7,233 bases of DNA from Thermodesulfobacteriota bacterium (GCA_025454125.1 JALOPA010000455.1:1-7233); one strand, 5' to 3'. Numbered from the stretch's first letter, positions 1 to 6,132 are shown. The notes: generated by a model not told the origin, from the letters alone. Translations and numbers: made by a program.

Positions 1-1029
1 GACGCCTGTGCTGCATTCAGGAGTGATGGAGATGCCGCCCATCATGAAGTGAGCCGCCGGAGCGACCTGCAGGGGTCGCTCCCGGGCGGGGAAAATCCGG
101 TTCACATAGTTCCAGTTGGCGGAGTTCAAGTAATCGCGGGAAAGGCCTTGGACCGGGGCTCTCGTCAGGTCGAGGTAGACCTTTTGCCCCAGCTCATGGA
201 TTTCGCGGAACAGGGCCTGGGCGAGCCGATCGCGAGCTCTCGATGCAGCAGGCCTCTCGTGGATCTGATATTTTTCGAGAAGGTTCTCCCCGAGGTCATT
301 GACAAGACGTCCCTGATCGGCGACTCCCGGCATGATGAGAACTGCCGGCCGGCCCGGTTCGGCAGCGGCCAGGGAATAGAACTGGACGAACTCCATGTCC
401 TTGAGCGTCGCTCCAGCGTTCAGAGCCAGAGCATAACCGTCTCCGGTTATCCGCTGAGGGTTGTCGTGCCGCAGGTAGAGGGCTCCGCCTCCGCCGCTGG
501 CCAGAACGAGAGCCTTGGATTCGAACCCCATCCACAGGCCTTTGCCTGAGTGATAGGCGAGGATCCCCACACCCGAGGAGGCATCAGCCACAAGGCCGCA
601 CGCCACAAGGGGGCTCAGAAAACGGACCCCCACGGACCGGGCTCGGTCCAGAAGTGTTCGGATAATCTCCCGGCCCACGGCCGGAGGCTCGCCCTGGGCC
701 ATGGCCATGCCCGAGGAGAAACTGATCTTCATTCCCCAGTCGACCAGCTCCCGGATGCGTAGAGGGGCTTCTTCTACAAAGGTTTCGAGGAGATCAAGCT
801 GGTTGATTCCGCGACCGGATTCCAGGGTCCTGGAGAGGTGCTCCTCTCGGGAAAGGCCTCCGAGGGCCGCTCCAAGCCCTCCCCCGCTGAGAAGGGTGCA
901 GGTGCCGAGCCCAGGCGGTGACTTGCTGATGACCAGAACATCTGCACCGGCCTCCCTGGAAGCGATGGCTGCCCGAAGACCGGCGGCACCGTTGCCGATG
1001 ACCAGCACGTCACTAGAGATCTTCTCCAT
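1..1029 (-). CDS. FAD-dependent oxidoreductase, fumarate reductase/succinate dehydrogenase flavoprotein superfamily (C-terminus outside window)
   Basis: The reading frame is open from an ATG at 1029 to the window edge, giving the first 343 residues of a protein that normally has about 500-600. Residues 7-36 form a Rossmann dinucleotide-binding fold with GNGAAG at 12-17. ASGGGGALY near 177-185 and TGDGYALALNAGA at 195-207 are typical FAD-domain segments of this superfamily, followed by DMEFVQFY at 211-218. HFMMGGI at 327-333 matches the HxxxGG segment of FrdA, SdhA and L-aspartate oxidase. Two expected active-site features are absent: the His of FVQFHPTG is Tyr, and no RGEGG appears where the catalytic Arg usually lies. 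The substrate is therefore probably not succinate or fumarate. No signal peptide is visible, so it is likely cytoplasmic. It starts 50 bases after the small secreted-protein gene, without a clear Shine-Dalgarno, and is probably the next gene in the transporter operon. Family is firm; substrate unknown. Confidence 0.88.
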   Translation of the reverse strand, partial: MEKISSDVLVIGNGAAGLRAAIASREAGADVLVISKSPPGLGTCTLLSGGGLGAALGGLSREEHLSRTLESGRGINQLDLLETFVEEAPLRIRELVDWGMKISFSSGMAMAQGEPPAVGREIIRTLLDRARSVGVRFLSPLVACGLVADASSGVGILAYHSGKGLWMGFESKALVLASGGGGALYLRHDNPQRITGDGYALALNAGATLKDMEFVQFYSLAAAEPGRPAVLIMPGVADQGRLVNDLGENLLEKYQIHERPAASRARDRLAQALFREIHELGQKVYLDLTRAPVQGLSRDYLNSANWNYVNRIFPARERPLQVAPAAHFMMGGISITPECSTGV

Positions 1030-1079
1030 AATGGCGCTCGCTAAGCGGCTCGGAGGGGCGTGTTCCAGAAGGCGAAAAA

Positions 1080-1478
1080 CTACTTGGGCTCCAGCTTGAA
1101 GGTGACCTTCTGTTTCTGGTCACATTTTCCTTCTTCCGTGACAAAGGTGCCCTTCACTTGTTTGTATTTGTCGTGGCTCACGGTCACTTCGTGAGTGAGG
1201 GACTTGGCCTCCTTGGTATGGCAAGGAACCATGGCCGTGAAGACTCCATTCTTGTCCGTTCTGTACGTGGTTTCGAAGAAGCCCGGCGAATTGATGACCA
1301 CGTTCGCATCGGTGATAGGCTTGTCGTCCTTGCTATAGACCGCGATTTCCACGGGGGTGGGGGCGAGGCCAAAGCCCACCTGAGTGTGCCCTCCTGCGGC
1401 AAGGCACGGAACTGAGGCGCCTAAAACCAGCGCCACGCCTATGGCGATGACCAACCAGATTTGAGCTTTTCCACCCAT
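1080..1478 (-). CDS. Small secreted protein with a carboxypeptidase-regulatory-like (transthyretin-like) beta-sandwich fold
   Basis: The protein has 132 residues. Residues 1-28 look like a Sec signal peptide: one Lys near the start, a hydrophobic core at about 7-22, and likely cleavage after CLAA. The Cys at 25 is not in a proper lipobox, so a soluble periplasmic or secreted protein is more likely than a lipoprotein. The mature part reads as short alternating strands: PVEIAVYSKDDKPITDANVV, then a TDKNGVF turn at about 74-80, then a C-terminal VTFKLEPK strand. This resembles carboxypeptidase regulatory-like or transthyretin-like domains, as judged by eye. Cys86 and Cys119 are the only mature cysteines and could form a disulfide. 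The start is fixed by AAAGGAGG at 1487-1494, eight bases upstream. The gene sits 47 bases after the permease with no terminator between, so co-transcription is likely. Its role with the transporter is unknown. Confidence 0.82.
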   Translation of the reverse strand: MGGKAQIWLVIAIGVALVLGASVPCLAAGGHTQVGFGLAPTPVEIAVYSKDDKPITDANVVINSPGFFETTYRTDKNGVFTAMVPCHTKEAKSLTHEVTVSHDKYKQVKGTFVTEEGKCDQKQKVTFKLEPK

Positions 1479-1525
1479 CGTTTTCCCCTCCTTTGGTTTT
1501 CAGGCCCGGTGGAGTAGGAGCATCC

Positions 1526-2464
1526 CTATCTCCGTTTTTTGAGGTAATCGTCAAGGAGCACGGCAAGGACAATCAAAAACCCTTTGGCGACCAGTTGATA
1601 GTGGGTGTGAACCCCCATGAGGTTCATGCCGTTGTTCAAGATTCCGATGACCAGAGCTCCGATGAGCGTGCTCCACACCGCGCCGCGGCCGCCCATGAGG
1701 CTGGTTCCTCCGAGGACCACCGCAGCGATCGCATCCAGCTCAAAACCCTCTCCCACGGCGGGCTGGGCCGAAGAAAGACGGGCCATGAGGATCATGCCCG
1801 ACAATCCGGCAAGAAATCCGCAAAGAACATAACTCCAGAACTTGACCCATCCGACCTTGATTCCCGAGAGCCTGGCCGCCTCCTCGTTGCCCCCGACCGC
1901 GTAGACATAGGCGCCGAAGGCGGTCCGGCTCAGAACGATCTGCATGACCACGACCACGAAGAGCATGATGATCACCGGCACGGGGATTCCCCAGATCATG
2001 CCGGAACCGATGAATCGAAAGCTCCCCTCCAGCTTGATGATAGGAAGGCCGCCGGTGACCACAAGCGAAAGGCCTCTGAACACGGTGAGCCCGGCAAGGG
2101 TTGCGATGAAGGGAGGGACCCTGAAACGGGCGATGACCACCCCGTTGGCTGCGCCGGCAAGAGCACCAATGACCAACCCTGCAAGGATCCCCACGTAGTC
2201 CATCCCTGGGGCTGAGTCGATGACGGTCATGGCGACACAACTCGTGAGCGCTAGAAGGGAGCCCACCGAAAGGTCGATTCCCGCGGTGATGATCACAAAG
2301 GTCATTCCTGTGCCGATAATGGCGAAAATGGACACCTGGCGCACCACGTTCGTCAGATTGTGGACGTTTGAAGTAAAAGACATGAGAACCACCAGCACAG
2401 CCAGCATGACAATGGAGCCGTAGCGCGACAGGAGGCGGGTGACGGAAGTGTAGGTCAAGTTCAT
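1526..2464 (-). CDS. Ribose-type sugar ABC transporter permease (RbsC-like, BPD_transp_2 family)
   Basis: This 312-residue, strongly hydrophobic protein is the membrane channel of a carbohydrate-uptake ABC importer of the CUT2 (ribose/galactose/xylose) class. The length matches RbsC-type permeases, about 320 residues. GTGMTFVIITAGIDLSVGS at about 51-69 is the hallmark segment of this family. GGNEEAARLSGIKV is the cytoplasmic loop expected to touch the ATPase, and GEGFELDAIAAVVLGGTSL followed by MGGRG is the second conserved block. Several hydrophobic spans separate them, and the C-terminus ends in a basic KKRR tail. The ATG overlaps the ATPase stop codon as ATGA (2461-2464), with AGGA about eight bases upstream, so translation is probably coupled. 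The reading frame is intact, unlike its partner ATPase. The transported substrate cannot be deduced from the permease. Confidence 0.95.
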   Translation of the reverse strand: MNLTYTSVTRLLSRYGSIVMLAVLVVLMSFTSNVHNLTNVVRQVSIFAIIGTGMTFVIITAGIDLSVGSLLALTSCVAMTVIDSAPGMDYVGILAGLVIGALAGAANGVVIARFRVPPFIATLAGLTVFRGLSLVVTGGLPIIKLEGSFRFIGSGMIWGIPVPVIIMLFVVVVMQIVLSRTAFGAYVYAVGGNEEAARLSGIKVGWVKFWSYVLCGFLAGLSGMILMARLSSAQPAVGEGFELDAIAAVVLGGTSLMGGRGAVWSTLIGALVIGILNNGMNLMGVHTHYQLVAKGFLIVLAVLLDDYLKKRR

Positions 2465-3944
2465 GATGAAGTCCTGTTGAAATACCCAAAGGCGAAATGC
2501 ATCACTTCTTCTTGTGAGGTTTTTCTGGAGTCAAGCTCGGCGACAAAGTCCCCGTTGTACATGACGTAAATCCGATCGCTCATGGAGATCAGCTCGGGCA
2601 GATCGGAGGAGATCAGAACGATCCCTTTTCCTGCTTGGCTCAACTCGTTGATGAGATTGTACATGTCAAATTTGGTCCCCACATCGATCCCCCGGGTGGG
2701 TTCATCCAGAATGATGACGGGGCAGTCCCGCACCAGCCACTTGGCCAGCACGACTTTCTGCTGATTGCCACCGCTGAGGGTGGTGCATTCCACCAAATCG
2801 CTGGAGCAGCGAATCCCGAGGCGGTTGACATAGTAATGGCACGACTGGTTCTGTCCGGCCATGTTGATAAAGCCGCACCAGTTGATCAGCCGGTCCAGGA
2901 TGGTCATGGAAACGTTCTCCCGGACCGTGCGCATGAGGACCAGTCCGTGATCTTTTCGGTTTTCCGGAACCATCCCGATCCCCAGTTCCCTGGCCTTTGA
3001 AGGGGAGTTGATGTGCACGGGCTTGCCGTCGACAAAGACATGCTCCCCACTGGAGGGGGCTGCGCCAATCACTCTCCAGGCCCATTCGGTGCGGCCCGAG
3101 CCCACCAAGCCGGCGAGGCCGACCACTTCCCCCTTGTGGGCAGTGACCGCCCGGCTTCGGCTTGCGCCGGCGGCGGGCTCCACTCTCAATATCTCCCCGC
3201 CTTTGGCCGGCGTGCGGGGCGGAAAGTGGCTGGAGATCGGACGGCCCACCATCTTGCTGATCAGTTCGCTCATGGTCACTTCAGAGACAGGCCCTTTGTG
3301 AACCACGGCGCCGTCCCGGAGGACCGTGACACGGTCGGCAATGCGATGGATCTCTTCGAGCCGGTGGGAGATGTAGACGATGGCCACTCCTGCTTTTTTC
3401 AGAGCGAGGATTTTCTCGAAGAGAATTTCGATCTCCCGATCGGTGAGAGAAGCGGTCGGTTCGTCCATGAGGAGAAATTGGGCGTTCTCGCAAAGGGCCC
3501 GGGCAATCTCCACCATCTGCTGCTCGGCAACACCGAGTTCTGCCACGGGTACCGCCGGATCAAGATGAATCCCGATTTTTTCAAGTTCCTCGCGCGCCAG
3601 GGCATTCATCCGTTCTATGGGAAGGATGCCTCGGCCGAACTGCCTCTCCCTTCCGAGGTAGAGGTTATGCGCAACGCTGAGCCATAAATGATGGCGATCC
3701 CTTTTTGCCGGGCGGCTCTGGGGTCTTGAATGAACGTTTCCCCGCCATTGATGACAATGGTGCCGGAATCGGCCTGGTGAGCCCCGCTCAAGATTTTCAG
3801 GAGCGTGGATTTCCCTGCGCCGTTTTCTCCGATCAACGCGTGGACCTCTCCTCCATGAACGTCGAAGGAGACGTCATTGAGAGCCTGAACACCGGGGAAG
3901 GCCTTGCTGATGTGATTCAGCTCAAGATGGGAAAAGGAGTTCAA
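2461..3944 (-). pseudogene. Sugar ABC transporter ATP-binding protein (RbsA/MglA-like), frame broken by an internal deletion
   Basis: This should be the two-domain ATPase that energises the RbsC-like permease. The first NBD begins near [16 protein letters not shown] and has a good Walker A (GENGAGKST), reading normally to GIAIIY at 3684. There the family has IIYQELNLxPxLSVAEN, but here TAT is followed by GG and then, in another frame, [12 protein letters not shown]. About 22 nt net is missing, including the Q-loop Gln. The original frame runs 22 foreign residues to a TAG at 3615-3617. The rest is intact: VAEQQMVEIAR, Walker B LLMDEPTAS, ISHR, then the second NBD with GLVGSGRTE, LSGGNQQKVVLAKWL and IILDEPTRG, ending at 2461. 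Adding the missing eight residues gives about 501, the normal RbsA length. The start is uncertain: TTG at 3944 gives a family-like N-terminus, whereas the ATG at 4031 would overlap the upstream gene by 32 bases. True mutation or sequencing/assembly error cannot be told apart here. Confidence 0.9.
3682..3683 (-). other. Deletion/frameshift junction in the ATPase gene
   Basis: On the minus strand the bases ATT TAT (3684-3689) encode the IY before the Q-loop, and CTC AGC GTT (from 3681 down) encodes the LSV that follows it in the family. Only GG lies between them, in place of about eight codons. The net loss is therefore 22 nt, or a similar 3n+1 number. The boundary is inferred from the family pattern, not from an alignment. 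Confidence 0.8.
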
Positions 3945-3977
3945 TTCCTGCAGGCCTTTCCCCAGGTGAACCGGCGT

Positions 3978-3990
3978 TCCTTCTAAAGGA
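3978..3990 (-). repeat. Short inverted repeat between binding-protein and ATPase genes
   Basis: The minus strand reads TCCTT-TAG-AAGGA, a perfect 5-bp-arm hairpin with a three-base loop, 9 bases after the binding-protein stop codon. It has no following T-run, so it is not a standard terminator. It could stabilise the upstream mRNA end or mask the AAGGA, but this small hairpin could also be chance. Confidence 0.35.
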
Positions 3991-3999
3991 GGATTCAGG

Positions 4000-4920
4000 C
4001 TATTGCATCGCTTTGAGGTACTGTTCAACATTGTCCTTGGTCAGCCAGATCTGGGGAACGTAAATGATTTTGTCGACCTGTTCCTTTTTCAGGAGCTTCG
4101 CCGCTGTTTGGACACCGAGGTGGCCAATGCCTTTCAGGTCATACATCAGGCTCGCATTGACTTCGCCCTTCAGAATGGCTTCGCAGGTGTCTCTGTTGCC
4201 GTCGCCGCCCGTAATCGCGATCCCTTTGCGATTCTGGGACTTCACGGCAGCCAGGGCTCCCATCGCCACTTCGTCATTCCAGCCGATGATTCCCTGGACA
4301 TCGGCATGGCGCTGAAGCAGGTCTTCGGCAACGGGCAGGGTTTTGTCGCGGCGATAATAGCCGGCCTGCCGAGCGAGAACCTTGAGGTTGGGAAATTTGG
4401 GGAGAGTGGCGTCAAAGCCTTTTTCGCGGTCAACCGAAGAAGCGGCACCGGGGGTGCCCGTGATGGCGATGAGTTTCCACTCTTTGCCGCCGGCGAGCTT
4501 GGCATGGTACTCGGTGAACATCACACCTGTGGTGTAGTTGTCCGCGCCGATGAAGCAGGTGGCATTCCCGTAGTTACGGCCAAGGAAGATGCAGGGGATT
4601 CCTCTCTTCTGGGCCATGTCCGCTAACTGGGCGGCACTTGAATCCACGCCGTTCAGGAGCAGCACGTCAGGCTTCTTGGCCAGAGCGTCTTCCGTGTCGG
4701 AAATCTGTTTTGCAGGTTTGTCTTCCGCGTCGACCACGATCAAATCATACCCCATTTTCTGGCACTCATCCTTGATGCCCTTGCCCATGTTGATCCAGGC
4801 TTGATTGATCTGATTGGCCAAGCTTGCGGCGATGAGAACTTTCTTTTGGGCCAAGCCCGTGGATGCGAACGAAACGATGAACGCCAGTACCATCAACCCT
4901 ACCAACAATCCCTTTTTCAT
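4000..4920 (-). CDS. Periplasmic sugar-binding protein of ABC transporter (RbsB-like, Peripla_BP_4)
   Basis: This 306-residue protein captures the solute in the periplasm and delivers it to the permease. Residues 1-24 form a classic Sec signal peptide (MKKGLLVGL start, hydrophobic core, cleavage after STGLA). The mature part follows the RbsB pattern: [17 protein letters not shown] first strand, [48 protein letters not shown] and ITGGDGN. The Asp of VDSSA, Arg of DREKG, Asn-Asp of WNDE and Asp of GGDG correspond to sugar-contacting positions in RbsB-type proteins. The aromatic pair that stacks on ribose in RbsB (NPFF) is replaced by NQAW, so the ligand need not be ribose. The start at 4920 is chosen because AAGGAGG (4926-4932) lies five bases upstream and a signal peptide begins there. 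A longer frame to 4968 would only add a non-signal extension. It is the first gene after the 240-bp gap. Confidence 0.94.
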   Translation of the reverse strand: MKKGLLVGLMVLAFIVSFASTGLAQKKVLIAASLANQINQAWINMGKGIKDECQKMGYDLIVVDAEDKPAKQISDTEDALAKKPDVLLLNGVDSSAAQLADMAQKRGIPCIFLGRNYGNATCFIGADNYTTGVMFTEYHAKLAGGKEWKLIAITGTPGAASSVDREKGFDATLPKFPNLKVLARQAGYYRRDKTLPVAEDLLQRHADVQGIIGWNDEVAMGALAAVKSQNRKGIAITGGDGNRDTCEAILKGEVNASLMYDLKGIGHLGVQTAAKLLKKEQVDKIIYVPQIWLTKDNVEQYLKAMQ

Positions 4921-4925
4921 AACTG

Positions 4926-4932
4926 CCTCCTT
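4926..4932 (-). promoter_or_regulatory. Strong ribosome binding site of the binding-protein gene
   Basis: The minus strand reads AAGGAGG, five bases before the ATG at 4920. It settles the start against the upstream in-frame ATG at 4968, and it suits a binding protein, which is usually needed in excess over the membrane parts. Confidence 0.85.
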
Positions 4933-5054
4933 CCTGTCTAAAGTTTCCGGTTTACAAGTGACTTCCAACCATAGCCGAAAAGACTTTCTTGCGGTTAAAG
5001 ACCTTCATGATCCATGGATAGTTCCGAAAGACAACGGTCCGACTTCGTTTTTCG

Positions 5055-5083
5055 GCGGTCGTCCGTCATCCGTCTGCGGTCGT
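5055..5083. repeat. Direct repeats GCGGTCGT x2 and TCCGTC x2
   Basis: GCGGTCGT occurs at 5055-5062 and 5076-5083, 21 bp apart start to start, which is two DNA helix turns. TCCGTC occurs twice between them, at 5062-5067 and 5069-5074. Same-face spacing can indicate a dimeric regulator site, but short repeats in GC-rich DNA can also arise by chance. Confidence 0.4.
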
Positions 5084-5095
5084 TATTTGCACAAA

Positions 5096-5112
5096 TGAGC
5101 AGGCCATGCTCA
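5096..5112. repeat. Inverted repeat TGAGCA-N5-TGCTCA, possible operator
   Basis: Two perfect 6-bp arms, TGAGCA (5096-5101) and TGCTCA (5107-5112), flank five bases. The site begins about five bases downstream of the transcription start predicted from the candidate promoter, where a bound repressor would block initiation. There is no T-run, so it is not a typical terminator. No regulator gene is present in the window to pair with it. Confidence 0.45.
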
Positions 5113-5123
5113 CAATCAAGTCG

Positions 5124-5152
5124 CTTATACCGTAAAGGCCTCTTTGCAACAA
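5124..5152 (-). promoter_or_regulatory. Candidate sigma70-like promoter for the transporter genes
   Basis: On the minus strand TTGTTG (5147-5152, 3 of 6 to the -35 consensus) is followed after 17 bases by TATAAG (5124-5129, 5 of 6 to the -10 consensus). Transcription would begin near 5117 and leave a leader of nearly 200 nt before the binding-protein ATG. The -10 box and spacing are good but the -35 is weak, so this is a prediction by eye. Confidence 0.4.
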
Positions 5153-5160
5153 CCCCTTTC

Positions 5161-5475
5161 TCACAAGCAAAGTTTTCTTAGCGCCTCCTCCCCCTTCATA
5201 CCCACTTGAATGCCGAAGGACGAAGATGCTTTTTTCGTCACGTCAGCAATCTTCGCGGCCAGCAGGTCCTCAACGGTCCGGAGCGGCTTTTCAGGAGTGC
5301 CCCTGGCGATGGCAATGGCTGCATCGAAACGCTCCATCACGGCTTTGTCCACGACCCCGCAGGAAACGACACCCTTCTCAGCGATGATCATGACAAACTG
5401 CCCGCCATCCCATGAGACCATCAGTCCCTGGGCTGTTTTCCCGCCTGCGGCAACCGGCACGGTTTTGATTTCCAT
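5161..5475 (-). CDS. DUF1805 (YunC-like) family protein
   Basis: This 104-residue protein matches the small DUF1805 family, of which Bacillus YunC is a member. The conserved core is seen as GVVSCGVVD at 35-43, with the family Cys at 39, then RGTPEKPLRTVEDLLAAK at about 58-75, and a C-terminal GIQVGMKGEEALRKL. The length is typical of the family. No signal peptide or membrane span is present, so it is probably cytoplasmic. The molecular function is not established. The start at 5475 is supported by GGGAGGAGG (5482-5490), which lies inside the last codons of the ferredoxin gene. Only three bases separate the two genes, so co-expression is very likely. It is the last gene before the 240-bp gap. 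Confidence 0.85.
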   Translation of the reverse strand: MEIKTVPVAAGGKTAQGLMVSWDGGQFVMIIAEKGVVSCGVVDKAVMERFDAAIAIARGTPEKPLRTVEDLLAAKIADVTKKASSSFGIQVGMKGEEALRKLCL

Positions 5476-5478
5476 AGT

Positions 5479-5709
5479 CTACCTCCTCCCTGAATTAGAA
5501 ATAGGCGTTATGACGATGGCGCCCACAGGGCAGGCCTCCGCCACTTCTTTGCAGCAGCCCGAGTCGTCCAGTTCCGTGAACACCGCGTGTGCTCGCCTAT
5601 CCTCTCGCATCTCAAAAACCTTACATCTCGTGCAGGCGAGGCAACCGATGCAAGCATCGCTGTCAAGGCTGATGCGATAACGCTTGGGATATTTCTTTCT
5701 CTTTCCCAT
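5479..5709 (-). CDS. Small [4Fe-4S] ferredoxin, single-cluster type
   Basis: This 76-residue protein probably carries low-potential electrons for a redox enzyme. Cys20, Cys23 and Cys26 form CIGCLAC, and Cys60 in EACPVGAI supplies the fourth ligand expected for one [4Fe-4S] cluster. Cys29 and one of Cys52/Cys53 could correspond to the disulfide pair of monocluster ferredoxins. Spacing is unusual: Cys26 and Cys29 are two residues apart and Lys follows, where relatives usually have CxxxCP. The N-terminus is very basic (MGKRKKYPKRYR). The start at 5709 is preferred because it lies seven bases after the RidA stop, while an in-frame ATG at 5754 would overlap RidA by 38 bases and add an Arg-rich extension. 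No strong Shine-Dalgarno is seen, so translation may depend on coupling to RidA. The partner may be the flavoprotein at 1-1029, which is inference. Confidence 0.88.
   Translation of the reverse strand: MGKRKKYPKRYRISLDSDACIGCLACTRCKVFEMREDRRAHAVFTELDDSGCCKEVAEACPVGAIVITPISNSGRR
5482..5490 (-). promoter_or_regulatory. Ribosome binding site of the DUF1805 gene inside the ferredoxin gene end
   Basis: The minus strand reads GGGAGGAGG, which also encodes the final Gly-Arg-Arg of the ferredoxin. The stop TAG follows directly, then ACT and the ATG at 5475. The arrangement supports the chosen start and a coupled operon. Confidence 0.8.
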
Positions 5710-5716
5710 CGGTCGC

Positions 5717-6100
5717 TTATCGCGGCGCGGCGGCGATCGCCTCGATTTCCACAAGAAATTCTTCTCTCATCAGGTCAGCCACGATGGTTGAACGCGCAGG
5801 GAATCCCCCTTTGAAATAGGTTCTGAAGATCTCGTCGTACTCGGTGCGATAGGCCCGGTCTTTCAGAAACACGGTCATTCTGAGGACCTGGTCCATTGAA
5901 CTTCCGGTGGACTCGAGGATGTTCCTGATGTGGTCAAGGACAAGCTTCAACTGGTCTGCAAAGGAGGAAGGGATTCGGCCTGTCTCCGGTTCCACAGCCA
6001 CTTGCCCTGAGACGAAGATCAAATCCTTGAAACGGGTGTACGTGGAGTAGGACGCCTGGGGCGTTGGGACGCCGGCCACCGCTCCTATTCTTTCGATCAT
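5717..6100 (-). CDS. RidA/YjgF/UK114 family protein, probable enamine/imine deaminase
   Basis: RidA-family proteins hydrolyse reactive enamines and imines made by PLP or flavin enzymes, acting as cytoplasmic trimers. The 127-residue length is typical. Visible family features are FVSGQV at 29-34, the helix SFADQLKLVLDHIRNILE (46-63), VLRMTVFLKD at 72-81, YDEIFRTYF at 88-96, PARSTIVADL from 101 and VEIEAIAA near the end. Arg103 matches the catalytic Arg105 of E. coli RidA, and Glu120 matches its active-site Glu, so deaminase activity is plausible. The GPYSQA loop of standard RidA is ASYSTY here, which suggests a subgroup with a different substrate. GGAGG at 6108-6112 lies seven bases before the ATG. 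It follows the UPF0261 gene by 32 bases and precedes the ferredoxin by seven. Confidence 0.93.
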   Translation of the reverse strand: MIERIGAVAGVPTPQASYSTYTRFKDLIFVSGQVAVEPETGRIPSSFADQLKLVLDHIRNILESTGSSMDQVLRMTVFLKDRAYRTEYDEIFRTYFKGGFPARSTIVADLMREEFLVEIEAIAAAPR

Positions 6101-6132
6101 AGGATTGCCTCCGAAGAGGAAAGGGTTAGGTT

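Larger units (their letters stand above)
4921..5160. other. 240-bp non-coding gap between DUF1805 gene and transporter genes
   Basis: No family-like protein is encoded here. A plus-strand frame at 4814-5098 crosses the start of the binding-protein gene antisense and shows no recognisable feature. The gap holds a candidate promoter, an inverted repeat, short direct repeats and the binding-protein ribosome site. It is the only gap above 50 bp in the window, so it is the natural place for transporter control. No clear rho-independent terminator follows the DUF1805 gene, so read-through from the upstream genes is also possible. Confidence 0.7.

Noticed and set aside
1493..2215. 240-residue plus-strand open frame antisense to the permease gene
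   Set aside because: It lies opposite a clear RbsC-like gene, and its His/Asp/Glu-rich composition is what antisense reading of hydrophobic codons gives. It has no family features.
3013..3687. 224-residue plus-strand frame opposite the ATPase
   Set aside because: It is antisense to the second half of the ATPase, which has clear ABC motifs on the minus strand, and it has no features of its own.
3615..3700. Programmed ribosomal frameshift joining the two ATPase halves
   Set aside because: A frameshift would restore the frame but not the eight missing Q-loop residues, and no slippery run is present at the junction.
4921..4968. Longer start for the binding protein at 4968
   Set aside because: It would put 16 residues before the signal peptide, while a strong AAGGAGG sits just upstream of the ATG at 4920.
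5010..5019. Palindrome ATCCATGGAT in the intergenic gap
   Set aside because: It is a 10-bp palindrome with no loop, and its flanks do not extend the symmetry. Alone it is too short to call an operator.
5120..5160. Terminator after the DUF1805 gene
   Set aside because: Only weak AAAGG/CCTTT pairing is seen, with a large loop and no T-run on the minus strand.
5710..5754. Longer start for the ferredoxin at 5754
   Set aside because: It would overlap the RidA gene by 38 bases and add an Arg-rich stretch that is antisense-like and not part of ferredoxins.
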